Assembly: GCA_028564705.1 (NCBI GenBank)
Contig: JAPXFQ010001397.1
Span: 310,001 to 374,000, forward strand
Length of the DNA: 64,000 nt
Source of the DNA: Apricaphanius iberus
Lineage: Eukaryota; Chordata; Actinopteri; Cyprinodontiformes; Aphaniidae
Reading direction: 5' to 3'
Shown: positions 37,036 to 50,041 of the stretch, piece by piece
How positions within the stretch are numbered: position 1 is the stretch's first letter
Layout of the letters: the number at the start of each line of letters is the position of its first letter
Program-made: the position numbers and the translations under genes
Notes under the pieces: model-generated
Database searches by the model: none
What the model saw: the letters and a program-made list of their open reading frames with translations, nothing else
Told to the model about the DNA's origin: nothing

Positions 37036-38240
37036 TATTAAGACAAGAAAGCTCCTCACCATGCATGGTGGGTTCCATCACAAATCCAGCACCCTGAGAC
37101 TCTATGCATGCCGTAAGGAAGGAGACAGAGGACTATTGAGTGTAAGAGCCACTATCCAGGATGAAACATCAAAGCTCCATATATACATCAAGGACAAGGC
37201 TTCAACGGATGACGTACTTAGCGAATGCCTTAGTGAATGGCAAGATGAGGAGGTGCTGGGGGAGGAACCATAATGGGAGGAAAAGCCCCTACATGGGATG
37301 TACCACAGGAACATAACTGAAATGGCTGTTCTCAAGAAGTCCTACCAATGGCTAGAGAGGGCTGGTCCACACGAGGCACTCATCCTGGCAGCACAGGATC
37401 AGGCTCTGAGCACCAGAGCAATATAGGCTCAGATCTACCACATCAGACAAGACCCAAGGTGTAGGCTGTGCAAAGAGTTATCTGAGACAATCCAGCACAT
37501 AACAGCAGGATGTAAAATGCTGACAGGGAAAGCTTACATGGAACGTCATAACCAAGTGACTAGCATAGTATACGGGCTGGAAAACACTAATTCAAAATGG
37601 GAAATCCCTCCACAGATGGTGGAGAATAAAAGAGCAAAAACCTGTGGGACTTCAAGATCCAGACATACAAGATGGTAATGGCGAACCAACTGGACATTGT
37701 GTCGGTTGATAAAGAGTAGAGGAAAGTCGTTATGGTGGATGTGGCAATAACAAGGGATGGTAAGTTAAAGAAGAAACATGAGAAACTTGATAAATACCAA
37801 GGGCTCAGTGAGGAGCTAGAGAAGGCTTGGAAGGTCGAGCGAAGGCAATTATATATGTATAGCACACTTTCAACACAAGGCATTTCAAGGTAATTTACAT
37901 GATTTGGTGGCAAATAACCCGAATATATGATAAAAGTATGAAAATTACGAACAGAGAAACAATAAAACAATGAAAGAGAGTATTTAGCATTTGATTAAAA
38001 CAACAATTTGGCAAAAGCTTAAAAAACTAACTATAAATTATGTAACAAAATTTATAAAATAAAGTGTATGTAAAATTATGAATATTAAGAAATGAACACT
38101 GTGAAGGTGACAATAGTACCCGTGTTAATAAGAGCACTTAGGGCAGTGACCCTCAAACTGGAGGAATGGCTCCAGCAGATCCCTGGAAGAACCTCAGACA
38201 TCTCAGTCCACGAAAGCACAGTACTTGGAAGAGCAAAAAT
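37036..38240 (+). mobile_element. LINE 3' coding relic, interrupted by another repeat
   Basis: The frame starting near 37,061 reads MHGGFHHKSSTLRLYACRKE and SVRATIQDETSKLHIYIKDK. Later frames give a zinc knuckle C-x2-C-x8-H-x4-C (CRLCKELSETIQHITAGC) near 37,462, then KAYMERHNQV. The C-terminal end appears at 38,110-38,230 (LEEWLQQIPGRTSDISVHES). This is the C-terminal region of a fish non-LTR retrotransposon. A different repeat splits it at about 37,855-38,085. Frameshifts show it is dead. Confidence 0.75.
37855..38085. repeat. Repeat inserted in the LINE relic
   Basis: gcacactttcaacacaaggc, aatttacatgatttggtggc and the A-rich continuation match the family at 31,290-31,350. LINE coding sequence resumes after it. 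Confidence 0.6.
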
Positions 38241-38380
38241 ATGGTGGGCGAGAAGGGAATTTTTATGTGTATGATTAACATTGAGCTGTATTTCCAGAAA
38301 AAGTTGCAGAAAAAGTTGCTTTGCAAGGCTTGAACCAAAGTGCTGGATGTCAATGCACCAAAATTTGAAAAAGTTTAAAT

Positions 38381-38744
38381 CAGGGATGCACCAATACCGA
38401 TGCTGGTATTGGATATCAAGGCCGATACCACTCTTCTGTACTGTATCAGTATTGTTTACAGTTAACCGATACCTTGAACCGATACTTAAAATGTGGAAAG
38501 TCTGCAAAAATTCCAAAGAAAATGTTTATTTTTAATTTAAAATTTGTCTTTTGTGGTCATTGTTATTAATGTTTAAATTTAAAATAATTTGTTGTGACAA
38601 TCAGGTAAGAAAATAAAACCTTCCAATTCATTGCATTTTTTTGTGTGTCTGGTAGAAGTATCAATATTGGTACTTCGTATCAGCAAGTACTCAATTCCAT
38701 CTGTATCATATCCGTTTGAAAAAGGTGGTATTGTTGCATCGCTA
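38381..38744. mobile_element. Non-autonomous hAT element (GGATGCA family), copy 1
   Basis: Ends CAGGGATGCACCAATACC and, inverted, TAGCGATGCAACAATACC. Flanks gtttaaat (38373-38380) and gttgaaat (38745-38752) are an 8-bp duplication with one change. The interior has repeated GATACC words and no transposase. Confidence 0.8.
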
Positions 38745-39179
38745 GTTGAAATGGTACACTGTAAATGTAAGAGAAAATTACAATTCAGTTTGTAAGGAGA
38801 TGTTATTGGTGTTAAAAATGCTAAGAAAATATGTTAAGAATAGTTATATTTGCATCCATTGGAAAAGGCAATGCAATCGTGATTACCCTAGTAGCTGAAT
38901 TAAAAAAAAAGCTGAGCTTCAGAGTCATATTTTTTTTAAACAATCCATTTAGTATGTGCCATTTCCCAGTGTGATGTAATAACATACTCAAATGTAATGA
39001 AGGCTGTGAAGCCTACTAATCTCATCTGGTGAGAAAAGACAAAAGCCCCAGCACTAAAACAAGAAATCTATGATGGTGGTGGGGAAAAGAAAAGAAAAAA
39101 AGTGAGCTTTTGAGACTCAAGGCAGAAAATGTCTTTTAACCTTTCTCCTGACATTCTGGTCAGTAAACCTCAGATTTTA

Positions 39180-39480
39180 AACCGCAGCGACAGAGATTAT
39201 CCTTAAGATCCACCGCCTCTAACTGAGCCGCTACAGACCAGTGGGTTAATCTTGAGCTTGCTTGAGCCTGACCGCCTCAGTGAACAGCTTCACTCTCAAA
39301 ACACTGACTGCCAGGGGCCAGTCCCTGAATTTATATCAAACCCTAGGAAAATAATGTCAGATGGATAAAAATCTTCCACGTCTCCAAAATGACATTTGAG
39401 GACTAAAAGGAATTTGAGAACTAATCCAGATAGTCCCAGAGCAACATCCTGCCAATTATTACAGCTAATGAGGCTGCAAT
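39180..39480. other. Possible conserved non-coding element
   Basis: Non-repetitive, balanced-composition sequence (for example cttaagatccaccgcctc, gggttaatcttgagc) in an AT-rich setting, between the two genes. Candidate enhancer only. Confidence 0.2.
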
Positions 39481-40488
39481 TTATTTTATCACAACCAAGA
39501 CAAAAGAATCAGACTTGGTGATGGAGAGGCAGTGTTTTTTTGTTGTTGTTTTTGTGTGCAAAGACAAGAGTTAGAGAGTAAGTATTGCCATGTTAGAACG
39601 TTGTAGATATTATTTTTTTCACTTTGCTGTCTGATAAGTTTCCCATTAATTCCAGGAGCCTATCTTCTTGCAGGACACATGATATACCTGTCAATGCCCA
39701 CTAGATGGCATCATTTCACCTCATATGTATTAACGGTTCTGTAAACGCATGTTCTGTTAAAAGTAAGCTCAAGGAAACTTTATCATTTGTCGAATAATTG
39801 GATGCCTATGGTTCGACTAAATCAATCTCTAGAAACATAGAGGTGTGAAAATGTATTTAAATTACCCTTACTGACCTACGATTTGGAAGTCTGGCTTTTG
39901 TTGCAAAGAAAAGTTTTTTCTTCATTGACTTTCTTCCCGTGCGTTCATCATCCATCCATCCATCCATTTATGCAGTGTTAATGCATTATTTGTAAATATT
40001 ATCACCAATAACTTTGATTTGTCACTGTTTTTGTGTCTTTCCATCTTGATTACTTAATGGTTTTTCATCCTATGCATAGTACTACTGCCTCAGTTCTTCT
40101 AGCTGTGTTTTTCTCACTAGTAAAGCCACTAATGAACCAACTGTTGCCATTATTAACTCTGTTTCTGTTCTTGTTCATTTCCTTGTTTGTGCTTCCCTTC
40201 CTCTCATCCCCTAGTTCACCACAACAGATGGCTGCTCATTCAGCCAGAGATTATTTCCTGTTGAAAGAGCTTTGTTCCAATCTAGACGCAATTAACTGGG
40301 ATTCCTTGATACATTTTTTTACAAACTGGTACAATCTGAGCAACTAACATTGACTGAACTGTAATATATTTTGGATCAAGTGGGACTGTGTGTAACTGGA
40401 TTTAAGTATGCATACATTATTGGATTATATTAGAATGAGATAAACTGATTTGAAAATAATTTAGACAGAAATTGATTATATTTATAGA

Positions 40489-40489
<1 letters not shown>

Positions 40490-40549
<60 letters not shown>

Positions 40550-40550
40550 T
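40490..40550. repeat. (ATT)n microsatellite
   Basis: About 20 uninterrupted ATT units. Confidence 0.97.
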
Positions 40551-41488
40551 TGAAAAATTATGTTTGGTTAGATAAATGTAAATCCCTGTTATGTCACTAG
40601 ATGGCAGGAAGGCAAAGGGAATAGTGGCAATTGTCATTCACAGCGTTTCAGCTGCATGTGAGGCTTTAATTAGCAGGAAATTATATACATAAATTATGTT
40701 TATATTCATTAGATGAACAAGATAATATCTGCTCAGAATGTTCAAGCCAACACATAGTATTCTAAAAATACATGATAATTGAAATGATCAATAATTGAGA
40801 AAAGGAAAAAAATACTTTAAATAGTCAAATTATTTTGAAGTGAATTTGTTTCTGTCTGATGATATGTTTCAGTGTCTCTGTGACCCTGAACTAGACATAG
40901 GTATATGTTTAACCAATAGCAGAAAATTCCAAAATTCCTCATTGATAGATGATCCGTAGAGAATAGACAGTAGTGTACAAAATCCCTGTTCACTGGTACA
41001 CCATTTTTTTTTTTTGCTTTTCTAGATATTAACTAAATGATTCTTAGCCATTTAGAAAGTGGAAAAAAAAACATAAACGACACATTCTGGACAAGATGGC
41101 TGTTAATATATCCAATTAACATTTTCTGTCTATCTTCTGCAGCAGGCCGGCAGAGGGTCTAATTTTGAAAGCCCATGATTGGTCAGCACACAACTTCCTT
41201 TAACTTTATCAGCAGCTCAAAATAATCTAATGCTAGATCTAATGAAGATATAAAGCAACAGCAGACTGCTGAACATCTCGAATGAGACAATTGCAGGAGT
41301 GTTCAGCGTCTGTTACAAGTGGGGAGACTTTTGTCATATTTTTGCACAAAAAGATCTTTTGAGGATTAAAAGAAGCTGAAGTTGGTTAAGGGGATAATTA
41401 TTGTTTAAAAATAAAAAAAATAAAAATAAAGGTTGACCAGAGACATGACTGCAATGGTGGCAGGACCTCAGAAAAGCAGCTGAGAAAT

Positions 41489-41730
41489 ATGAGAGTAACA
41501 CTTCTCAGTATGTGTGTCATTGAAAACTTGGTAAAGGTTTTTGGTTTTGGGATTCCAGCCAGTAATCGTGAAAGCATCTACACAACTAGAAAATATGGAG
41601 TGGTGGTGACCCTTCTAATGTGCCGCTGGCCCACTAAAATTACTCCAAAATACTATCAAGGACTCATTCAAGAGGTCAAAGAAAATGACAGAAAAACATC
41701 TAAAGTACTGTGGATCAAAAAATAATCGGT
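41489..41730 (+). mobile_element. Tc1 transposase N-terminal (HTH) fragment
   Basis: The frame includes FGFGIPASNRESIYTTRKYG and CRWPTKITPKYYQGLIQEVK then TSKVL, matching in order the paired-type DNA-binding region of Tc1 transposases (IPxSTVRSI, GRPxKITP, LIxEVxxxPRTTSKEL). It is decayed and the catalytic part is not seen after it. Confidence 0.65.
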
Positions 41731-42685
41731 CTAGCTGTACGTTTTTAACAGCTACAGTAAAGACAGTACAGATATACTGTGGAGAACACTGTCATACTGT
41801 CAGAGACAAACTGTCTGATGACAACTCAGTCATATTGCTTTCTTTGTTATCTAGCTATCAAAAGAAAAAAGGCTTTTCATACTAGGGAGCAATTATGATT
41901 GTGTACAATAAATTGATACAGATACAAGCTTCATTTTGTTGAATTGCATCAGTAACACCATACATAGCAATGTAATCATTCTAAACCTTCATAAATGGAA
42001 AACAAGCAACATTAAATTAAACAATATGTTTTGTTTTTTATATGTAAAAGCCAATGATTAATAGACAGCTTGACAATAATAAGCTGCATGGACGTAATTA
42101 GGAGGTGGCTACTTGGGCCTGAGCCCCGGATGCTTTCTGAGTAGCCTCCAATCCGAAATTTACCTTTGAACTTGGGGAAAGCATTTTGGTGATAAGTGGC
42201 ATCAGAAAGGGAGGAGTGGCAAAAATAGCCTGGATCCAGCCTCTCTGAGGATTCAGAAGGGTGAAGTGCTTCTGCACGTCTGCTTTCTGAAACGCATGCA
42301 GGAGAAAAGGGTTGCTGATATTGGTATCAGGAATTTTTTTTGACAAACATTACAGCTTAATAGCAACAGCAGTGATGACGCCAATAATTCCGGTTTGTGA
42401 TTCTTATTTTAAAAGTGTTGGTTTGCTAAATGTCAGCTTACTATCAGTAGCCCTATAGTTTTGGTACAAAGAAAATGGACGGTAACAATATAATTTTACA
42501 TATGTGGTAACATCGAAAGATTAGACATTTTTTGGGGGGGTATTATAATCATAAAAGTAAGTAAAAAACAGAGAGGTGGATGTTACCTCAATGGCTGAGA
42601 AAAAACTAAGTAGAGTTAGAGTTAATACATACAGCTAATATTGGAAAGTAAACTATATAGAACATCAATATATAATGCACTTTTC

Positions 42686-42770
42686 CCATTCATCCATCCA
42701 TTTTCTGAACTGCTTAATCCTTAAGGGGTTGCAGGGGGGCTGGTGCCTGCAGGTTGCCAGTCCATCGCAG
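42686..42770 (+). repeat. CATCCATCC-type LINE or SINE end
   Basis: cattcatccatccattttct, gcttaatcc and gccagtccatcgcag are the familiar end of a widespread teleost repeat. Confidence 0.55.
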
Positions 42771-43613
42771 TAATGCCCTTTTAAATCCATCAAAAAATCC
42801 AGTCATAATCAATATTTACCCATCAATTTTAAAAACATCTTCCATAATATTTACTTTTTACCTATTTCAACATGTAATGTTTGAAGTAAGCAGCCGATAT
42901 GTAAAGTGCTGATAAGATTATTTTTGGGTTCAAGTGGAGGAACCTATAGTATTTTGCAACCGTATTTATTTCCTTTAGGTTTTTGGACATTTGGTTACCT
43001 TTAAACCACAAACTTCAATATATTTTTTGGCGTATATAAGTTGACAAAATACACAAAGTAGTTTGAAATATACAATAATAAGAAACATTATACATGGTTT
43101 TCTGTTTTTTTACAAAAATAAAATAAAATTAGGATATCATTAATATCCTAGTCTACCACCCCCAGATTTGACACCTTGTAGACCTAACTATCAATTCAAC
43201 CACCCTTTTGAGGTAGGCTATAAACAACAATGTTTACTTTTTTTTGGCAAATAGCTAAGACTCAGATTTGATGGACATCATTTTTGAAAAAAACACTTTT
43301 TTTTTTTTTATTAGGACTTTAACTTAAACGTTCTAACACGGGAATAGAGATTAACCTAAACCATCGCTTCAGAGTTCTGTCTGCAGAGTTTATCTTCCTA
43401 CATGATCTCGAATCAATAGTGGTCTTCAGCAGGTATTACTTTCCAGGATTCACCTGCTTTGAAATCCATCCATCTTTCCATTCACTCTGACCAGTATTTC
43501 AGCCCAGGCCTAGAACGTACTTCTCTGACATATGCTACTTCTGCCCTGTTGTTATTTTTGGTAGGTTTGTAGTTTAACCACTTTTATATAATGATTGAAT
43601 AGTGCTCCAAAAC

Positions 43614-43775
<162 letters not shown>

Positions 43776-43909
43776 CTTCCTTTTACTTCGCATCTATAAC
43801 AATTAAAACATGTCACTTTAATTTGGAGAGATAAATGAAAAGTGTGTACTTGTTCTATGTAATCTCTTGCCCAATGACTGCTTGAGATGTTCATCAGCTA
43901 ACCTGCAGC

Positions 43910-45143
43910 CAGAGTTGGGAGTAATAGCGTATAACAGTGTTACTAACAGCATTATTCTTTTAGGTAATGGAGTAATTTAGTTAATTACTTTTCCTATCAT
44001 TGCAACGCTGTTATGGTTACTGGTGATGTAAAGTGGCGCGTTTCTACAATGTTGTTGAATGAAGTGCAGCGGTATTAGGCTTTCTGACAGCCACACTTAA
44101 GCTGCAGGGAGAGAGATCAGGTGTCAGTGATGGTGGCGTGGAGGGCGGACAAGTGCTCTCGCTGTCTCACTGCCTTCTGTAAGACCAAGGTGAAGTTAGT
44201 TTTTAGTTGGATATTCGACAGACACTAGTTTCTTTAAAACGGAGCCTTCCTCCAACATCTCACTGAGAACTGCCCCGAAAGTTCCCTCTTGAAGGCAGTG
44301 ATTTTGATTAGGGTTTGTTTTACAATAAATCTCCTTACATCCCCAAAAAATAAATCAATACCTGGGAGATCTAGTAACAAAGTAACACTTAAATATTGAT
44401 AATTTGTTGCATGACACCCGAGGAAGATGACAGACCAAATTATTAAAATATAAAATAAAAAATAGCAAATGTAATATTTCTTAATATGTTCCTTTAAATA
44501 TGTGATTTTTCCTCAATAGCTTCCAGTTTATGTGACCAGGTGACACCAAATCTATCTTGAAATGTCTTACTACAGCTAAAGAACAAGACATAACAATTTA
44601 TTTAATATTTAAATACATTTAATATTTTATATTAATATTGTACTGTAATATTTCATCTTTTCATTCAATAGCGTCATGTGACCAGGTGCTCTGTTTACTG
44701 TTCAATATAAGCCCAGAGATACAGAAATTTGCACAACTTAATGGACAGATTTTCCTTTGTTTCATTTTATTCAAAATTGTCTGTCTTAGTTTTGCACTTT
44801 AAATGAAAAGTCTGTGATTATGTATGACCAATATTTACTTTTTGTATGTTTTTATTTTTATGCATAAAGCTTCAATCTTATTTAGTCAAGTTCAAATTCC
44901 CAATGTTCTAAAACACTGTATATGGTCTTTTTATTAGGCAGTCAGTTATAAAAATATATGACATCATATATATACTTAATAACTTAACTGTGTCATAGAA
45001 TATAAAAATAACGTCAGATACTTTGCTGAGAAACTAATTACTTTTGCAGTCTTGTAATTTAGTTACTAATTCAATTACTTTTTGGAAAAAGTAATTTGTA
45101 ACTATAACTAATTACTTTTTTAAATGTAAGATGCCCAACACTG
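43910..45143. mobile_element. hAT-type element with TGTTGGG termini
   Basis: The left end is CAGAGTTGGGAGTAATAGCG. The right end, inverted, is CAGTGTTGGGCATC followed by arrays of attacttttt-type words. Flanks cctgcagc and cccacagc agree at 6 of 8 positions, consistent with an old hAT duplication. The 1.2-kb interior lacks a transposase. It ends about 1.1 kb before gene B. Confidence 0.65.
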
Positions 45144-45333
45144 CCCACAGCCCTGTGAGAATAACTGGTTATAAGCATGGAATAATGGATTTTCTTATGA
45201 CTTTTAAAGACATTGTACTGTAAACCAGAAAGAATGAGACTGTTTACATGTCATTCTATTTACTTAAGCAGGCTGTTTGCAGCAAAATATGCTGCATTTC
45301 GGACCCCGAATTTCCCGCGCTGACATAAGGGTG

Positions 45334-45341
45334 TGACGTAA
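45334..45341 (+). promoter_or_regulatory. CRE-like site upstream of gene B
   Basis: TGACGTAA is a CREB/ATF-type half-palindrome about 0.9 kb before the gene B ATG, in a locally GC-rich stretch (cccgcgctgacataagggtg) just after the end of a hAT element. A match of this length could be chance. Confidence 0.2.
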
Positions 45342-46160
45342 GTTGACCCTGCTAACGCGTTCCCATCAGCTGAAACAGGAAGATCGCGACTCACGACTCA
45401 ATCAGCTGTTGAATGGATTCTTCCGCAACCGGCAAAAAACCAAACACGACTCAAAGCACGCTAAAAGTGGCACTAAGAAGCTTTTATTAGCAGCTTCTCG
45501 TGAGTCAAAAGCAAAATATGATAAAAGTCAGACAGACATCCAGATATATATCTGATTAGGTTCCCCATTGGAATGTCTGTTCACCCTTCGAAATGTATGT
45601 GTCCCCAAAATATCTGTAGAGGCGTTTCTGCCCACCGGCACTAAAGGAAGATTTTTCTTACTTTGTTGTTCGATATGATGCTTGTTTTCATAATTCCAGT
45701 ATATGCGCAGTGTTTTGGCAGTATGTTGCTGTGTTTTTTTTGTTATTTATTTTATCTAAGAGTTTGTGCTCGCTCCCGTGACGGTTGCTGCAGTTACTTC
45801 CAGCGCCTGCCGTGTCACTCATGAGTTTTGTTTTTTCATCCTTCCCCATGCTCCTTTAAATGAAGTTAAGGTGAATCAAAACCAAACGTCAAATATCAAT
45901 AACATGTAATGTAGGCTAGTGAAATGTAAAGTTATTTTTTTTATATCTAAATGTGTTTTTTGTTTCAGTCCAGCAATTTTTATATAGGCACCGTTTTAAG
46001 GTATATGATAAAAAGCCCCTCTACCTCCAGGTTCTGTGTTACGCCCCTGCCTTTGCTGTCAGAGCGCTCACCGCTCATCCAGCGGCTCCACACCTCAGAT
46101 GGCCTGCTGCAGCGGCTGCTCCAACTGGTGGAGGCTAGAATGTCACCGGCGCTCCTTTGC

Positions 46161-46178
46161 ATGAGGACAACTCGGTAG
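46161..46178 (+). promoter_or_regulatory. Short upstream ORF in gene B leader
   Basis: ATG AGG ACA ACT CGG TAG, five sense codons, ends 44 nt before the gene B ATG and is out of frame with it. It counts as a regulatory uORF only if transcription starts upstream, in the GC-richer 46.05-46.15 kb stretch. Confidence 0.3.
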
Positions 46179-46222
46179 TAAGAACAGATTTGTGACACTT
46201 AACTTTTATATTAGTGATTAAA

Positions 46223-48637
46223 ATGGCACTTAAATGTGCACCTTTACGGACACGTTCGTCCGTGGCTGTTTTCACGTTTGTCGCGCTGTGGGGACTTGCG
46301 CTCTCCATCACCCGCTACTCCATACCGGAGGAAATGGAAGAGGGCTCCTTTGTTGCCAATCTAGCTTCAGATCTTGGTCTGGACGTTCGCAGCTTGCTGG
46401 AGCGCAACGCGAAGCTCGATGTCATTCACAGCAAAAATTACCTTGACATTAACAAAGACACGGGGGAGCTGATCATCCGCGAAAAGATGGACCGGGAGAA
46501 AATATGCATGACTAAAACAACCTCGTGCTTCCTAAAAATGGATGTCATACTCTCCAATCCCGTTCGCATTTTCAACATCGAGCTGGAGATCTTGGACATC
46601 AACGACAACGCGCCCGTTTTTCGCAGGAAGACAATGAACTTGGACGTTTCAGAGGCAACCCCTCCCGGTGAGAGATTCTCCCTGACCAACGCCGTGGATG
46701 CGGATGTGGGGGCGAATTCAGTCAAGACCTACTATCTCAGCGAAAGCAAATACTTCAGCATTAACATCCAAACGGGCAGCGATGGCTCCAAATACGTTGA
46801 TCTAGTGCTCAGTGGTAAATTGGACAGAGAGGAGCATGCAATTCATAATTTGATTTTAACTGCGGTGGATGGGGGAGTGCCTCCTCGTTCTGGTACAGCC
46901 AGCATAATTATCAATGTGCTGGATATCAATGATAACGCCCCCACGTTCAGTCAGCCCGTTTTTGCCCTCAATGTTTCAGAGAATTCTCCAGTGGGGACGG
47001 TGGTGATGACCTTAAACGCAACTGATTTAGATGAAGCTACAAACGCAGAGTTGATATACTCATATACGCTTTACACATCCGAGAAGACACAGGAGCTCTT
47101 CTCTCTAGATCCACATTCAGGTGAGATCAGAGTTAAGGGGGTAATTGATTATGAAGAGAGTCAAAGTTTTGAGATGTACATTCAGGCCCAGGACAGAGGA
47201 GCAAACCCGCTGTCGGGACACTGTAAAGTGATGGTTTACATTACAGATCTAAATGATAACTACCCAGAGGTGACCATCAAGTCTTTGAAGAGATCAGTGG
47301 CTGAAGATGTCTCTGTAGGGACGCTGATTGCTGTGGTCAGTATCAGTGATAGAGATTCTGGAGATAACGGTGCTGTGGACCTCACCCTGGACCAGCAAGA
47401 TGCCTTACCCTTTCTTCTAAACAAATCCTCAGAGGGTTACTTTGAGTTGCTGGTGTCAAAGCCACTAGATAGAGAGTTCAAAGGCAAATATGACATCAAA
47501 CTAATAGTGACAGACAGAGGTTTTCCGCCCTTATCTGAGAATGAAACTATCAATTTGGAGATCCTGGACGTCAACGACAATGCACCCATGTTTTCTCAGT
47601 CCTTCTACACAATCCATGTTGTGGAGAATAATCCACCTGGAGCACTATTGACATCCCTAAGTGCGCATGACCCAGATTTGAATGAAAACCAGTACTTGGT
47701 TTATTTCATAATGGAAAAAGAGATAGTTAACACGTCTATGTCCATGCTTTTCTCCATCAATCCTGAGAACGGCAATCTTTATGGCCTAAAGACCTTTGAC
47801 TATGAAAGAGAGAAGGAGTTCCTGTTTCACATTGAGGCTAGGGATTCAGGTATTCCCCCTCTGAGTAGCAATGTTACAGTTCACATTGTCATTCTCGACC
47901 AAAATGACAATACGCCCCTCATTGTATCACCATGGCGGGCGCACGGCTCTGTCGTTGAAGAAGTGATACCAAGATCCACCGAAAAAGGACACTTGGTGGC
48001 CAAAGTGGTTGCCGTTGATGCAGACTCTGAACAGAATGCCAGGGTCACCTATCAGCTGCTGCAGGTCAGTGACTCAACCCTCTTCAGCTTGGATCAGTAC
48101 AACGGGGAGATCCGAACAACAAGAATGTTCAGCTACAGAGACCCAAGACAGCAGAGGCTGGTAGTTGTTGCTAAAGACAACGGACAACCTGCTCTGTCTG
48201 CCACCGTTACCATCAAGATATCGACGGTGGAGCACGCCATGACCTTCTTGGAGACAACAGAGTTACCGTTAGAATATGAAGTCTTCACAAACCTAAACCT
48301 GTATCTTGTAATTGGTTTAGGAGCTGTGTCTTTTCTGCTGTTGATAACCATCTTGGTTATCATTGTCCTCAAATGCCAAAAACCAAAGCCAAAGGCCCTC
48401 AAGATGCCTCCAGCCAACAGAAACAGCTTGATCAGTCAGAGAAGCTCAACCATCGCAGATTCCACCCTGATCTCCAGTGATGCCTACTGGTATAGCTTGT
48501 TTCTTGCAGAAACCAGGAAGGGGAAAGTGGTGGTGAGACAACCAATAATTCCCAAAGGAGCAGGGTATTTTGTATCCAGCATACCCAGGAGCATAGGCCC
48601 GAGTGAAACAACAGACTCCAGAGCATCCACACTGGAG
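46223..48637 (+). CDS. Protocadherin gene B, exon 1: ectodomain, TM and proximal cytoplasmic tail
   Basis: This 805-codon exon encodes a second six-repeat protocadherin. The ATG at 46223 has a strong context (A at -3, G at +4); the in-frame extension upstream offers only GTG. A signal peptide (about residues 10-29) precedes ITRYSIPEEMEEG at the start of EC1. DxNDN linkers are at about residues 125, 234, 342, 449 and 559. The EC1 cysteine pair is C-x6-C (CMTKTTSC), one residue longer than the usual C-x5-C. The membrane segment is about 693-717. The tail has DAYWYSLFLAETRKGKVVVR at about 753-772 and VSSIPR, a block I associate with teleost clustered protocadherin variable exons. The exon ends CTGGAG|gtatgt in phase 0; reading on gives VCRIGR and a stop at 48658. 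It is about 20 kb downstream of gene A on the same strand, with mostly repeats between. Confidence 0.94.
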
Positions 48638-50041
48638 GTATGTAGAATTGGTAGATAGCCTTCAATATCACACGCCACTTATACTGTTGTATAAAAAGGT
48701 TCCTGCATGCATTTCTCCTCTTGGAATGAAAATAAATGTTTTCATTCTTAGTAATTCTTGTAGATGGTCATTCGTTTTTCAAAAATCTTGGTGCACAGCA
48801 ATATACACTTTTCTCCCTGAGTTTTGATCTCTATACAAATTGTGCCATGCATTATGTGCATTTTAAGATGTAGTGTGAGATATTTCAGCAACTGAAATTA
48901 TGTTTTAATATTTTATTCTTTAAGGTTGACAATGACTTGGTATGATTAATTGTTATCGTTATCAAATTATTCTGTTAAGTGTATGAGATGGTGATTGTAG
49001 CGTGAAATGTTTATACTGCTGCAGTCTTACCTACATTTACAATGTATAAATTCATTTTATAGAGTGCTTAGTTTCCAAAAGCAGGGGTCCTATGCTGTTT
49101 AATAGAAAAGTATTTTCCAGGGCTGCATAAGCATTGAAAAATGGATGGATGGATGGATTCATATATCAATCCATTTTGTTGTATATGTCCCTATGTTTTT
49201 TTATCCTTCCGTTCATCCATTTTTTGATCAATATCCATCCATCCATCTATCCACCTACCCACGCACAAAAATGTGGTCTTTAATCCAGTATCCAGATCTT
49301 TTTTATAATTTTAAATCAATACCAAAGCCTGACAGCTTACTTATAGAAGGAGATTTGTATGATTCCTCTCAGATGCATTTTTTTTTCTGGTTTTGATATA
49401 GATTATAGTGCAGCAAGTGATTCATATATTGACAAAGCTGACTCCACCCTTACACTGAAATGCATTTATAATATAATAATTATTCAACCGTTTTCGGTTA
49501 GAAACACAGTAAGGTGATGGATTTTGATTAACTATGCATCAGTAGATCAAATTATCTGCATTTCTAGCCATAATTAGGCCAAGATTTCCACCCCCTCCAC
49601 CTCCCAAATCTGCAAGTGTTTGATGTCTTATGGGTATGTAGGTCATGTATTGCAGATACATAACACACAATCGCAGCAAGAGTAGTAGGCGTATGAGGGG
49701 GAGCACTACAAAGAAGCCCAGAGTTGGAGGGGGGTTCTCTGAGGACAAGAGATAGTGTTGCGCTAAATAAGATCTGTTATAAATCTCAAGCAGCACTGTG
49801 GTGCACAGAAGACCGCCATCAGTGTGTATGTGCTGAGAATGATCCAGATGTTGTTTGTTTTTTCCTGCAGCTGGTCCTACAAAGCAAACTAAACCAAGCA
49901 ATGCACTGAAAGAAGCAACAATATAAATATGCATGCACAGGTGCACATAGAGGGCAAAATACAGTTGTGTATGATGTATCTGTATTGTGCATATGTGTGT
50001 CACACATTCCACTGAACTTGTTTCTTCTTTCTGTTCTAAAG

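Noticed and set aside
38085..38516. 143-codon minus-strand frame
   Set aside because: It spans the LINE 3' end and a hAT element on the opposite strand.
42098..42346. 82-codon minus-strand frame with protein-like composition
   Set aside because: No family recognised, no exon context and short length. An old retroelement scrap remains possible.
49877..49909. Possible gene B exon after ttttttcctgcag (LVLQSKLNQAMH then stop)
   Set aside because: Good acceptor and phase 0, but only 12 codons and no nearby polyadenylation signal or conserved motif. The 57,211 candidate is better supported.
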